A stretch of DNA of 64,000 bases from Rhizobium lusitanum (GTDB lineage: Bacteria; Pseudomonadota; Alphaproteobacteria; Rhizobiales; Rhizobiaceae), in the NCBI RefSeq assembly GCF_014189535.1, contig NZ_CP050307.1, positions 1,674,001 through 1,738,000 of the forward strand, written 5' to 3'. Under the pieces are notes generated by a model. That model had not been told where the DNA came from. It made no database searches and worked only from the letters and a program-made list of their open reading frames with translations. Every line of letters begins with the position of its first letter. Position 1 is the first letter of the stretch. Both the position numbers and the translations under genes were made by a program. Positions 36,452 to 46,157 of this stretch are shown here, in pieces.

Positions 36452-37399
36452 TTGTCACCGCACTATCTGATCAAGCGACTATTGATGATCGTTTACACGC
36501 TCTTCGTCGTGTCGCTCGTCGTCTTCGCCATTACCCAGGTCCTGCCGGCCGATGCCGCCGTGATGATGCTGGGAGAAAACGCCACCGCCGAGGCGCTGGA
36601 CGCCCTGCGTCAGCAAATGGGGCTGAATGACCCCGTATGGCTGCAATATCTGCACTGGCTGGGTGGCGTCCTGCATGGCGATTTTGGCCATTCGCTGCGC
36701 ACCGGCCAGCCCATCGGTCCCGTCATGTTCGAAGCCCTGGGACGGTCCCTGCTTCTCGCCTGCCTGTCGATCGGCCTGATGCTGGTGCTGGCCATTCCGC
36801 TCGGTGTTATCGCCGCGATGCGGCGCGGCCGTCTGACCGACATGCTGGTGAGCCTTGTGTCCTATGCGGGCGTTTCCCTGCCAGAATTCGTGACGGCAAC
36901 GGTCGCGGTGCTGGTCGTCTCCGACTGGCTGAAATTACTGCCCGCGACCGGCTACGTGCCGCTCACCGAGAATTTCCTCGACGGCCTCGCGCATCTGGCG
37001 CTGCCAGTCTGCGTCATCTCCATCATCCTCATCGCCCACGTCTCGCGCATGGTCCGTTCGGAACTCGTCGATGTCCTGCATACCGACTATATCCGTGCTG
37101 CGCGACTGAAGGGTCTTTCCGGTTCACGCGTTCTGTTCGGTCATGCCCTGCGCAACGCGCTGCTACCAACCATCACCGTGGTTGCGCTCGATGTCGGCTA
37201 TCTGCTCGGCGGCATCATTGTCGTCGAAGAAATCTTCGCCATTCCCGGCATCGGGCGGCAGCTGATCGTCGCCATCCAGACGCGCGACCTGCCCTCCATC
37301 CAGGCCGGCGTCCTTCTCATGGCGGCCACCTATTCCATCGTCAATTTCGCAGCCGACCTTCTCTATGCCTGGCTCGACAAGAGGATCCAATATGGTTGA
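36452..37399 (+). CDS. Peptide ABC permease (DppB-like)
   Basis: About 315 residues with six membrane segments. The N-terminal IKRLLMIVYTLFVVSLVVFAI and the coupling motif VLHTDYIRAARLKGLSGSRV are typical of DppB/OppB. The C-terminal GGIIVVEEIFAIPGIGRQL is also characteristic. The start is uncertain: TTG at 36452 follows AGGGAAC, while the open frame begins with TTG at 36416. Overlaps the start of the DppC-like gene by 8 bp. Confidence 0.9.
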   Translation: MSPHYLIKRLLMIVYTLFVVSLVVFAITQVLPADAAVMMLGENATAEALDALRQQMGLNDPVWLQYLHWLGGVLHGDFGHSLRTGQPIGPVMFEALGRSLLLACLSIGLMLVLAIPLGVIAAMRRGRLTDMLVSLVSYAGVSLPEFVTATVAVLVVSDWLKLLPATGYVPLTENFLDGLAHLALPVCVISIILIAHVSRMVRSELVDVLHTDYIRAARLKGLSGSRVLFGHALRNALLPTITVVALDVGYLLGGIIVVEEIFAIPGIGRQLIVAIQTRDLPSIQAGVLLMAATYSIVNFAADLLYAWLDKRIQYG

Positions 37400-38222
37400 T
37401 CTTCTCAAGCGGCTGTTGCGCACGCCGCAGGGCGCCACTGGCCTGATCCTCATCATTCTGGTATTCATCGTCGTCGCATTTGGCCCGTGGCTCGCCCCTC
37501 GCGATCCGGAAGCCATGTCGATCCTTGCCCGTTACAAGGGACCGAGCATGACATTCCTGCTCGGAACGGATCAATATGGCCGCGATATTCTGAGCCGCCT
37601 TCTGATCGGCGCCCGCGCAACGGTAATCACGGCGGTCGTCGCCACGCTCGCCGGAACCTTTGCCGGCGCCCTCATCGGTACGGTGTCGGCCTATCTGGGC
37701 GGGCGTGCCGACGAGATGATCATGCGCACGATCGATGCCGTGATGTCGATCCCGAACCTTCTGTTCGCGCTTCTGATCGTCAATCTGCTCGGCTCCGGCA
37801 GCGTCAATGCGCTGGTGGCCGTCGCCGTCGCCTTTGCGCCCGGCATGGCGCGCATTACCCGCAGCGTCGCCCTTTCCATCCGCAAGCAGGACTATGTCAG
37901 TGCCGCCATCGCTCGCGGCGAAAGCTCGTCCTATATCATCCTGCGCGAAATGCTGCCCAACGTCATCGCCCCGATCATCGTCGAGACGACCATCCGCATT
38001 TCCTTCGCCGTCATGCTGTTCGCGACACTGAGCTTCCTCGGTCTCGGCGCGCAGCCGCCGGCAACCGAATGGGGACTGATGATCTCCGAAGCGCGCCAAT
38101 ACATGCATATCAGCGCCGGCATCTTGATCTGGCCGAGCCTGGCAATCGCAATCGTTGCCGTCGGCTTCAACCTGCTCGGCGATGGCCTGCGCGATGCCCT
38201 CAACCCGCGCACGGGAGGCTGA
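37392..38222 (+). CDS. Peptide ABC permease (DppC-like)
   Basis: A 276-residue DppC/OppC-type permease. It has the periplasmic signature FLLGTDQYGRDILSRLLIGA and the coupling segment YVSAAIARGESSSYIILRE. AGAGGATCC precedes the ATG at 37392. It pairs with the DppB-like protein to form the transport channel. Its stop overlaps the region just before the ATPase start. Confidence 0.92.
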   Translation: MVDLLKRLLRTPQGATGLILIILVFIVVAFGPWLAPRDPEAMSILARYKGPSMTFLLGTDQYGRDILSRLLIGARATVITAVVATLAGTFAGALIGTVSAYLGGRADEMIMRTIDAVMSIPNLLFALLIVNLLGSGSVNALVAVAVAFAPGMARITRSVALSIRKQDYVSAAIARGESSSYIILREMLPNVIAPIIVETTIRISFAVMLFATLSFLGLGAQPPATEWGLMISEARQYMHISAGILIWPSLAIAIVAVGFNLLGDGLRDALNPRTGG

Positions 38223-38223
38223 G

Positions 38224-39861
38224 ATGAGTGAACCTGCACAGAACAGTGTTCTCCAGATCCGCAACTATTCGCTCGATTATCTGACAGTGAACGGTGTCTT
38301 CCACGCATTGAAGAACATCGATCTGGAGATCGGTGCCGGAGAAATACTCGGCCTTGTCGGCGAATCCGGTTCCGGAAAAACGTCGCTCGCCTGGTCGATC
38401 ATGCGCTATCTGCCGGACAACGCCCGCGAAGTTGGCGGCGCCATCCGGCTGCAGGGCGAAGACCTCGCGGCGAAATCGCCGGCCGAAATCGGCCGCATGC
38501 GCGGCAAGCATATCAGCATGGTATTCCAGGACCCCGGCACCTCGCTCAACCCTACCCTTTCGCTCGGCACGCAGCTGACGGAGGCGCTAAGGCGCCATCG
38601 CGGACTTACGAAGAGACAGGCATGGAGCGAAGGCGAGGCTATGCTCGCCCGCGTCGGCCTGAAGAGCCCGGCGCAGATGATGCAACGCATGCCGCATGAG
38701 GCATCGGGCGGCGAGAAGCAGCGCGTCGTCATCGCGACGGCCTTTGCCTGCAATCCGCAATGCATCATCTTCGATGAGCCGACGACGGCGCTGGATGTTA
38801 TCACCTCACGGCAGATCCTCGATCTGTTTCTCGATCTTCAGGCAGAGACCGGCGTCGCCTCGCTCTATATCTCACACGATCTGGCGCTGCTGTCCCGGAC
38901 GGCCAAGCGCGTTGCGGTCATGCGGCGCGGCGAGATCGTCGAGCAGGGCGCCATTGACGATATCTTCAGGGCACCGCGCCAGAATTACACCAGAGAGCTG
39001 CTTGCCGCCGTGCCCCGGCCCGCCAACCGGCTGGTCGAGACGCGCCCCTCTTATCAGACCAAGCCGCTGATGGAGGTCGAGAATGTCAGCGTGCATTATG
39101 GCCGCAAGCCGTTTCTTTCGGCCTTGACGGGCCGCGCCTTCAAGCGCTTCACCGGCAATCGCGCCATCAGTCTCACTGTGCAGCCGGGCGAAATCCTCGG
39201 CATCGTCGGGGAATCCGGTTCGGGCAAGTCGACGCTAGCCAAGGCGATGACCGGGCTCAACCCTTTTGAGGGAAGGATGACCTTCGCCGGGCGGACGATC
39301 ACCGGGCTTGCCGATATGGACCGGAGCTATCGGAGGGATGTCCAGCTGATCTTCCAGCACCCCGACGCATCGCTCAATCCCCGGCAGAAGATCCATGAAA
39401 TCCTGTCACGGCCACTGAAACTCTATGGGGCGGATCAAGGCGGTTCACAATCGCAGCAGATCGGTGACCTGCTGGAACAGGTTCGCCTGCCGCGCACCCA
39501 TGCCGACCGCTATCCGCATCAGCTCTCAGGTGGAGAGAAACAGCGCGTCGCCATCGCCCGCGCCTTCGCCTCGAAACCGAAGCTCGTCATCTGCGACGAG
39601 ATCACCTCGGCGCTGGATGTTTCCGTGCAGGCCTCGATCGTGCAGTTGCTGCTGGAATTGCACCGTAAGCACGGCACAGCCTTTCTCTTCATCACCCACG
39701 ACCTCAATCTCGTTCGCCAGATCGCCCATCGCATCGCCGTGATGTATCGCGGCGACCTTGTCGAGGTCGTACCATCAGACGAAATCGCCAGCCCTGACCG
39801 CGCCGCCTATACCCGCCAGCTCATTGCGGCGGTTCCGGCACTCGCGGGCACATCCCTGTAG
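38224..39861 (+). CDS. Fused peptide ABC ATPase (DppD-DppF in one chain)
   Basis: A 545-residue protein with two complete ABC ATPase domains. Domain 1 has Walker A GESGSGKTS, signature ASGGEKQRV and Walker B CIIFDEPTTALD. Domain 2 has Walker A GESGSGKST, signature LSGGEKQRV and Walker B LVICDEITSALD. The linker region carries NYTRELLAAVP, as at the end of normal DppD. Such fusions are common in alphaproteobacterial peptide systems, so this is not a sequence artefact. GGGAGGCTG precedes the ATG. Confidence 0.93.
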   Translation: MSEPAQNSVLQIRNYSLDYLTVNGVFHALKNIDLEIGAGEILGLVGESGSGKTSLAWSIMRYLPDNAREVGGAIRLQGEDLAAKSPAEIGRMRGKHISMVFQDPGTSLNPTLSLGTQLTEALRRHRGLTKRQAWSEGEAMLARVGLKSPAQMMQRMPHEASGGEKQRVVIATAFACNPQCIIFDEPTTALDVITSRQILDLFLDLQAETGVASLYISHDLALLSRTAKRVAVMRRGEIVEQGAIDDIFRAPRQNYTRELLAAVPRPANRLVETRPSYQTKPLMEVENVSVHYGRKPFLSALTGRAFKRFTGNRAISLTVQPGEILGIVGESGSGKSTLAKAMTGLNPFEGRMTFAGRTITGLADMDRSYRRDVQLIFQHPDASLNPRQKIHEILSRPLKLYGADQGGSQSQQIGDLLEQVRLPRTHADRYPHQLSGGEKQRVAIARAFASKPKLVICDEITSALDVSVQASIVQLLLELHRKHGTAFLFITHDLNLVRQIAHRIAVMYRGDLVEVVPSDEIASPDRAAYTRQLIAAVPALAGTSL

Positions 39862-39884
39862 AATTGCAGATCAAGGAGCATACA

Positions 39885-41105
39885 ATGGACCCGAAATCGC
39901 TCGTCGGCAAAATCGACGAGAAGAGCTGCCTCGACTTCCTGTCGAACATGGTGCGCCAGAAGAGCCATTCCCAGACCGACGGCGAGCGCGAACTTGCCCG
40001 CATCATGGCCCGCGAGATGGCGGCGATCGGCCTCCAGTCCGAACTGCAGCCTTTCGAGGACGGTCAGCGCTTCAATGCTATCGGGCGCCTGAAGGGATCG
40101 GGCGGCGGCAAGAGCCTGCTGTTCAACGGCCATCTCGACACCAATCCGGTCACCGAAGGCTGGACGGTCGATCCCTGGGGCGGACTGGTTGATGACAAGT
40201 TCATCTACGGCATCGGCGTCTCCAACATGAAGGCGGGCGATGCGGCCTATTTCTGCGCCGTCAAGACGTTGCTGGACGCCGGCGTGAAACTCAAGGGCGA
40301 TATCATCCTGACCTATGTGGTCGGTGAATTGCAGGGTGGCGTCGGCACGCTCGCGGCCATCCGCAGCGGCATCAAGGCCGACTATTTCATCAATAGCGAG
40401 CCGAGCGACCTTGCAGCCGTGACCATGCACGCGGCAGCACTGAGCTTCGTCATCGAGCTTACCGGCGACACCCGCCATCTCTCCAAGCGCGAGCAATCCG
40501 TCGATGCCATCGCCGCCGCCTGCGACATCATCCCGCGCATCAATGCCATGACCTTCAGCGGCGCGAAAAGCGACGTGCATCGCTCGATCAATCGCGGCCA
40601 TGTCGGCGTCGTCCATGGTGCTCTCGGGCGCGATCTCGAGGAATGGCGTCCGCCGCAGGTCTCCGACTTCGTGCGCATCCGGGGCTCGGCCCGTTACGCG
40701 CCCGGCCAGACGCAGGAAGGCGTCCTCGCCGATCTCGCCGGCGAACTCGTCGAGCTCGAAAAGCGTTTTCCGGGGCTGAAGGCCAAGCTGGTTCCCGAGA
40801 TGATCGAGGGCCGTCCGCTGATGCCGCCTTTCGAGGTATCGCCAACCTCGCGCATCGTCACATCGATCAATGCAGCCTACGAGGCAGTGCGCGGCGAGAA
40901 GCAGCCGACCGGTGCGATCACGCCGACCCGCTTTTACGGGACCGATGCCGGGCATCTCTATCACGAACTCGGCATGGAAGGCATCGTCTGTGGCCCGGGC
41001 GGGCGCTACAACACCATGCCGGACGAGCGCGTCGACATCGTCGACTATCTCGACATGATCCGCGTCTACATGCTCACCATTCTCGACATCTGCGAGATCG
41101 CCTGA
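39885..41105 (+). CDS. M20-family hydrolase, second copy, altered metal motif
   Basis: A 406-residue M20 family protein. The first ligand motif is LFNGHLDTNPVTEGW. The usual bridging-Asp motif (DMK) reads GIGVSNMKAGDAA, that is Asn in place of Asp, and the catalytic-Glu motif reads VVGELQGGVGT rather than DEE-G-G. These changes occur in some M20 subfamilies, so the protein may still be active, perhaps with one metal. AAGGAG precedes the ATG. Located between the transporter ATPase and the M24 gene, it is likely to process the imported compound. Confidence 0.85.
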   Translation: MDPKSLVGKIDEKSCLDFLSNMVRQKSHSQTDGERELARIMAREMAAIGLQSELQPFEDGQRFNAIGRLKGSGGGKSLLFNGHLDTNPVTEGWTVDPWGGLVDDKFIYGIGVSNMKAGDAAYFCAVKTLLDAGVKLKGDIILTYVVGELQGGVGTLAAIRSGIKADYFINSEPSDLAAVTMHAAALSFVIELTGDTRHLSKREQSVDAIAAACDIIPRINAMTFSGAKSDVHRSINRGHVGVVHGALGRDLEEWRPPQVSDFVRIRGSARYAPGQTQEGVLADLAGELVELEKRFPGLKAKLVPEMIEGRPLMPPFEVSPTSRIVTSINAAYEAVRGEKQPTGAITPTRFYGTDAGHLYHELGMEGIVCGPGGRYNTMPDERVDIVDYLDMIRVYMLTILDICEIA

Positions 41106-41111
41106 GGTCGC

Positions 41112-42233
41112 ATGTTTCCTCGTGACGAATATGACTGGCGGATTGCAAAGGCACATGCCGCCATGGACGCCGCCGCCGTCGATCTCCTTCTGATCGACAG
41201 CGGCGAGCTGCTGGCGTGGCTGACGGGCTATACCGTCTCCGAAACCATGTACCGTGCCGCCCTGCTTCCACGCCACGGACAGCCGTGGTTCGTCCTACGC
41301 GAACTCGACGAAGCGCCTTGCCGGGAAAAGACCTGGATCACCGATGTCATCGGCTTTGCCGATATCGATGATCCCCATCAGGTCGTGGCGGACAGCATCT
41401 GCTCCCACGGCTTCACTGACGCCCGCATCGGCGCTGATATCAATGCCTATAGCTTCAGTGCCCATACAGCCGCGCGGCTCAAGGCATGCCTGCCGCGGGC
41501 GGAATTCATCGCCCTTCCCGGCATCAGCGACAGCCTGCGCTGGATCAAATCACCGCGTGAAATCGCGGTTCTGGCGGATGCGTCTGCTATCGCCGACAAG
41601 GCCATGCGGGCCATCGCCGAGACAATCCGCCCGGGCATGTCGAGCCGCGATGCGGCAGCCATCGCAGCCGCGACCTTCCTGCGGGAGGGCGCCGATACGG
41701 GCGAGACCGGACCGATCGTCAAGGCGAGCGGCAGTCACGAGTTTCTCCATGGCGCGCTCAAGAATGAACTGCTGAGCGAAGGAGACATACTGCACGTCGA
41801 GCTGATCCCGCGCATCGGCGGCTACGGCGCACGTCTGATGCGGCCGATCATTATCGGCGAGCCCGCGTCGCGGCTTCGCGATGCGGCGTCCCGCATCGTC
41901 ACGCTGCAGGATGAGCAGATTGCGGCCATGAAGCCCGGGGTGATGGCACGGGATGTGGACGCCATCGTCCGCAATAGCCTCGTCGCGGAGGGCTGGCGGC
42001 CCATCTATAACAACGTCACGGCCTATACGCTTGGCCTCTATACGCGTACGCCACGTACGAGCGACTTTTCCCGCGTGTTCCTGCCGACAGAGAACTGGCC
42101 GCTGGAGGACGGAATGGTCTTCCATGTCTATGCCAGCGCCTGCGGCCTTGGTTTCAGCGAAACAGTCGTGGTGACCTCTGACGGCAGCAAAAGGCTGACA
42201 TCGACTGCCCGGCAGCTCTTAATCTCCGGCTAA
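41112..42233 (+). CDS. M24-family (Xaa-Pro peptidase/creatinase-like) protein with eroded metal site
   Basis: A 373-residue protein with an N-terminal creatinase domain and a C-terminal pita-bread fold (LRWIKSPREIAVLADASAIAD). Metal-dependent M24 peptidases need two Asp, one His and two Glu. Here the first position reads GDILHVELIP (Glu) and the second reads YGARLMRPI with no Asp. FHVYASACGLGFSETVVVT lacks the usual His-Gly-Glu context. The protein therefore resembles creatinase, a metal-free relative, more than aminopeptidase P. It could hydrolyse a C-N bond of the transported compound or be a binding protein. Last gene of the peptide operon. Confidence 0.85.
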   Translation: MFPRDEYDWRIAKAHAAMDAAAVDLLLIDSGELLAWLTGYTVSETMYRAALLPRHGQPWFVLRELDEAPCREKTWITDVIGFADIDDPHQVVADSICSHGFTDARIGADINAYSFSAHTAARLKACLPRAEFIALPGISDSLRWIKSPREIAVLADASAIADKAMRAIAETIRPGMSSRDAAAIAAATFLREGADTGETGPIVKASGSHEFLHGALKNELLSEGDILHVELIPRIGGYGARLMRPIIIGEPASRLRDAASRIVTLQDEQIAAMKPGVMARDVDAIVRNSLVAEGWRPIYNNVTAYTLGLYTRTPRTSDFSRVFLPTENWPLEDGMVFHVYASACGLGFSETVVVTSDGSKRLTSTARQLLISG

Positions 42234-42261
42234 CCGCCCGATCGCGGCAGCGGCTCTTGCC

Positions 42262-42285
42262 CCCCGATTGGCCTGATCATCGGGG
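42262..42285 (+). terminator. Hairpin after the peptide operon
   Basis: CCCCGAT (42262-42268) pairs with ATCGGGG (42279-42285) about 30 bp after the M24 stop. No T-run, so termination is likely but not certain. Confidence 0.5.
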
Positions 42286-42300
42286 TAAACATCATCCACC

Positions 42301-42314
42301 TATACCAAGGTATA
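42301..42314. promoter_or_regulatory. 14-bp perfect palindrome, candidate operator
   Basis: TATACCAAGGTATA has six-base arms TATACC/GGTATA around AA. It lies in the 357-bp gap between the peptide operon and the small gene at 42591. The rest of the gap also has a GTCCGG/CCGGAC hairpin near 42542-42561 and no gene that I can support. Confidence 0.4.
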
Positions 42315-42590
42315 ATCGCGGTGCACCAACGCCTGATTGACCGTTTATCCCCTCCATGACATCACGGCCATGCCCCACAACACAGTGCGCGGGGTTACCG
42401 AAACAACAGATCAAGAAGCCAATGGACAGCTACCCTAGTCGCTGTCCGGTTGCGGCATCAGGCCGTGGCCGGATGGTCATCGCAACAACCTGGACTGCCA
42501 CCGGCACAATCGGCCGGGCGAGCGTCGGTCGGGCCTAGCCTGTCCGGTTTGCCGCCCGGACCCGCCGTCGGCGGACCGAGGAGGTGAACC

Positions 42591-42809
42591 ATGAACAACA
42601 TCGTTCTTTTTCGCGGACGCACGTCCGTATCCAAATTTCCAGTTATCCGGGCGCTGCCCGCCAATTCCGGTTCGCCGCGCCCGGTCCTTGTCGCCGTCTG
42701 GCATACCAATCCCCTGAGCGGAAAGCTGGAGTGCTTCTGGACAACGCAAGCCCAGTTACCTGTCGAAGAGGATGGTAGTCGACACATCGACAACCATCGG
42801 ACGGCTTAA
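42591..42809 (+). CDS. Small protein of unknown function
   Basis: Encodes 72 residues starting MNNIVLFRGRTSV and containing PVLVAVWHTNPLSGKLECFW. A near-perfect ribosome site GGAGGTGAACC precedes the ATG, which is the main reason to accept it. The VAVWH..PxxGxLxCxW pattern is reminiscent of short rhizobial hypothetical proteins, but I cannot name a family with certainty. It precedes the ABC permease gene by about 100 bp on the same strand and could be co-transcribed. Confidence 0.6.
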   Translation: MNNIVLFRGRTSVSKFPVIRALPANSGSPRPVLVAVWHTNPLSGKLECFWTTQAQLPVEEDGSRHIDNHRTA

Positions 42810-42915
42810 CGGTCTCCTCCCTCCGTTCGACTGACGCCGCACCGGCGATTGCAGCTTTTATCACGTCGCGCGGGCATATCGCCGACACTCTCTCATTCTT
42901 CCATGAGGTCATCAC

Positions 42916-44677
42916 ATGGTCTTTCTTTCCAATGATCGCCGGGGGCATAGCGCCGTTGCCGAGCTGGCACGGACCCGCATCCTGCCGAACGGCTACGATC
43001 TCGTCGCCTTCGCCTTCGTCGCGGCGCTGGCCGTGCTCGCTGTGCATGGAGCAGCCGAAATGCGGGCGCCGCTGGACGGGTTGGCAAACGCTCCCATCTC
43101 GCTCGATCCCCGCGCGGCTGCCGGAATATGCCCTGCGCACGACGCTACGGATGTTCGCCGCAATCGGGGCCTCGCTGATCTTCACCTTCGTTTTCGCAAC
43201 GCTGGCCGCCAAAAGCCGGCGGGCGGAGATGATCATCATCCCCGCCCTCGATATCCTGCAATCCGTGCCGGTTCTCGGCTTTCTCACCTTCACCGTCACC
43301 TTCTTCATGGGGATCTTCCCGGGAAGCCAGCTTGGCGCCGAATGTGCGTCGGTCTTCGCGATCTTCACCAGTCAGGCCTGGAACATGGCCTTTTCCTTCT
43401 ATCAGTCGCTGCGAACAGTGCCACGCGATCTCGACGAAGTGAGCCGTGGTTTCGGCCTCTCTGCCTGGCAACGGTTCTGGCGGCTGGAGGCACCTTTTTC
43501 GGCGCCCGGGCTGATCTGGAACACGATGATGTCGATGTCCGGCGGCTGGTTCTTCGTTGTCGCCTCGGAGGCAATCACCGTCGGCAATGCCACGGTGCAG
43601 CTTCCGGGCCTCGGTTCCTGGCTTGCGGTTGCCATCGACAAGCAGGATTTTGCAGCGGTGAGCTGGGCAGTCCTCGCCATGGGCGTCGTCATCGTCCTCT
43701 ACGACCAGCTCCTGTTCCGACCGATCGTCGCCTGGGCAGACAAGTTCCGCTTCGAGCAGACCGCCGGGCAGGAAAAGCCCCGCTCATGGGTCTATTCCCT
43801 GATCCAGCGCACGCGCCTGCTGAAATTCCTGATGGGACCGCTCGCCTGGGTATGGGGCAGGCTGATGCTCGTTCGCTTGCCAGCCATGGCCCGCAAGGCG
43901 CCGGTCGCCAAGCGCGACAATGCTATGGCCACACGCTTGTTCGATTATGCCTGGTTCGCCTTGATCACGGGTGTCGGCATCTGGGGCATCTGGACCGCCG
44001 TTGCCTATGTGAGCCAGACACTGACGTGGGGTGACGCATGGGAAGCCTTCCAGGGTGGTCTCGTCACTCTCTTGCGCGTGCTCGTGCTGATCGCGGTGGC
44101 AAGCGTGATCTGGGTGCCGATCGGTGTCTGGATCGGGCTCCGGCCGGCCGTCGCCGAGCGTGTCCAGCCCGTGGCGCAGTTCCTGGCGGCCTTTCCCGCC
44201 AACGTGCTGTTTCCCTTCGCAGTCGTTGCAATCGTCGCCACCGGAGCAAGCCCCGGCATCTGGCTATCGCCGCTGATGGTACTCGGCACGCAATGGTACA
44301 TCCTCTTCAATGTCATCGCCGGGGCAAGCGCCTTTCCGACTGACCTGAAGGAAGTTGCCTCGGTCTACCAGCTCCGGTCATGGACCTGGTGGCGCCGTGC
44401 CATCCTACCGGGGATCTTTCCCTACTACGTCACCGGAGCGCTCACTGCATCGGGCGGCTCATGGAATGCCAGCATCGTCGCAGAAGTGGTGAGCTGGGGT
44501 CACACCAAGCTCGAAGCCTTCGGCCTCGGCTCCTACATCGCTAAGGCCACGGAGGCCGGCGACTACCCGCGCGTCATCCTCGGCATTGCGGTCATGTCGC
44601 TCTTCGTCACCCTTTTGAACCGAACTCTGTGGCGACCGCTCTACGTCTTCGCCGAACGCCGCCTGCGTCTCAACTAA
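42916..44677 (+). pseudogene. Double-domain ABC permease (nitrate/sulfonate-type), frameshifted
   Basis: About 586 residues when repaired. The N-terminus from ATG 42916 (GAGGTCATCAC upstream) has a clear first membrane segment (YDLVAFAFVAALAVLAV), then loses frame at 43116-43117 (GCGCGG). Deleting one G gives the continuous SLDPRALPEYALRTTLRM. Two BPD_transp permease domains follow, near residues 70-280 and 370-570, each with a coupling loop (LDEVSRGFGLSAWQRFW; LKEVASVYQLRSWTWWRR). The product pairs with the ATPase encoded next. No binding protein gene is adjacent. The remaining reading frame is intact, so an indel error is likely. Confidence 0.8.
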
Positions 44678-44700
44678 CCATTCCAGTCGGAGTAACACTC

Positions 44701-46032
44701 ATGGAAAACATCATACTCACGAAGACGGCAGGAATTGCCGAAAACACCCCGCTGGTATCCGCCAAGCAGGTCTGCCAGATCTACGACAAGGGCGCATCCG
44801 GCTCGCTGGTCGTGCTGGACAATGTCGATCTGGAGCTTCGTTCCGCCGAAATCGTCGGACTGCTTGGGCGCTCCGGTTCCGGCAAGTCGACACTGCTGCG
44901 GGCGATCGCTGGCCTAATCCAGCCGAGCAAGGGTGAAGTCACTTTCGAAGGCAAGCCAGTGACCGGTCCGAACTCGGGCGTATCGGTCGTCTTTCAGAGT
45001 TTTGCACTCTTCCCCTGGCTATCCGTCCTGCAGAATGTCGAATTGGGCCTCGAGGCCCAGGGCATAGCACCGGGCGAGCGGCGCAAGCGTGCACTTGCCG
45101 CCATCGACCTTATCGGTCTCGACGGCTTCGAAAGCGCCTATCCGAAGGAGCTGTCGGGCGGCATGCGCCAGCGCGTTGGCCTTGCACGCGCCCTCGTCGT
45201 TCGCCCGAAGGTCCTTTTGATGGACGAGCCTTTCTCGGCGCTCGACGTGCTGACGGCGGAGACGCTGCGCACAGATCTTCTCGATCTGTGGTGCGAAGGC
45301 CGGATGCCAATCGAATCCATCCTGATGGTGACGCATAATATCGAAGAGGCCGTGCTGATGTGCGACCGCATCCTGATCTTCGGGTCGAACCCCGGTCGTG
45401 TCATCGCCGAAATTCGCGTCGACCTGCCGCAGCCGCGCAACCGTCTCGACCCCACCTTCCGGATGCTGGTCGAAGACATCTATGCAAGGATGACCGCGAA
45501 GACCGGCACCACGGCGCGCGATGGGCTCTTCCCGGGCACGGGCATCGCCATGGCCCTGCCGCGGGTATCGACCAACCTGCTGTCCGGCCTGATAGAAACG
45601 GTGGCAGCCGAGCCTTACCGGGGACAGGCGGATCTGCCGCCGCTTGCCACGCATCTCCATCTCGACATCGACGATCTCTTCCCGGTCGCCGAAACGCTGC
45701 AACTGTTGCGTTTTGCCGATCTGGAAGGCGGCGACATCCGGCTGACGGCTCCGGGCCTGCGCTTCTTCGATAGCGACGTCGACGAACGCAAGCGCCTGTT
45801 CGAGCAGCATCTCGCCACCTATGTGCCGCTCGCCGCCCATATCCGCCGTGTCCTCGACGAGCGGCCGACGCATCGCGCGCCGGCCCGACGTTTTCGCGAC
45901 GAGCTCGAGGATTACATGTCGGAGGACTATGCCGATACCACGCTGAAAGCCGTGACGAACTGGGCTCGTTATGCCGAATATTTCGCTTACGACGAGAATG
46001 CTGACCTGTTCACACTCGAAAACCCGAGTTAA
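44701..46032 (+). CDS. ABC ATPase with C-terminal AAA-associated domain
   Basis: A 443-residue protein. Residues 1-270 are a nitrate/sulfonate-type ABC ATPase: Walker A GRSGSGKST, signature LSGGMRQRVGLARA, Walker B VLLMDEPFSALD. Residues 290-443 form the extra domain seen on some ATPases of this type (AAA-associated C-terminal domain), including LETVAAEPYRGQADLPPLA and DLFPVAETLQLLRFADLEGG. Its role is probably regulatory. GGAG precedes the ATG at 44701. It is 23 bp behind the double permease gene. Confidence 0.9.
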   Translation: MENIILTKTAGIAENTPLVSAKQVCQIYDKGASGSLVVLDNVDLELRSAEIVGLLGRSGSGKSTLLRAIAGLIQPSKGEVTFEGKPVTGPNSGVSVVFQSFALFPWLSVLQNVELGLEAQGIAPGERRKRALAAIDLIGLDGFESAYPKELSGGMRQRVGLARALVVRPKVLLMDEPFSALDVLTAETLRTDLLDLWCEGRMPIESILMVTHNIEEAVLMCDRILIFGSNPGRVIAEIRVDLPQPRNRLDPTFRMLVEDIYARMTAKTGTTARDGLFPGTGIAMALPRVSTNLLSGLIETVAAEPYRGQADLPPLATHLHLDIDDLFPVAETLQLLRFADLEGGDIRLTAPGLRFFDSDVDERKRLFEQHLATYVPLAAHIRRVLDERPTHRAPARRFRDELEDYMSEDYADTTLKAVTNWARYAEYFAYDENADLFTLENPS

Positions 46033-46050
46033 GGACCATGCTTGATCATC

Positions 46051-46080
46051 GCCGACCATTGGCCCACCTCAATGGTCGGC
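46051..46080 (+). terminator. Hairpin after ABC ATPase gene
   Basis: A perfect 11-bp stem GCCGACCATTG (46051-46061) / CAATGGTCGGC (46070-46080) with an 8-base loop, 19 bp after the ATPase stop. It probably separates the transporter operon from the histidine kinase gene. Confidence 0.6.
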
Positions 46081-46157
46081 ATTGCTCATGGCTTTCCGAT
46101 CGTGCACCCTGCCGTCGCATGTGCGGCGGCGGATTCGTGTAGGAAGGGTAAGGCGAT

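Noticed and set aside
38224..39861. Double ATPase considered as an artefact from joined genes
   Set aside because: Both ABC domains are complete and in frame with a normal DppD-type linker; fused DppDF proteins are common in this group.
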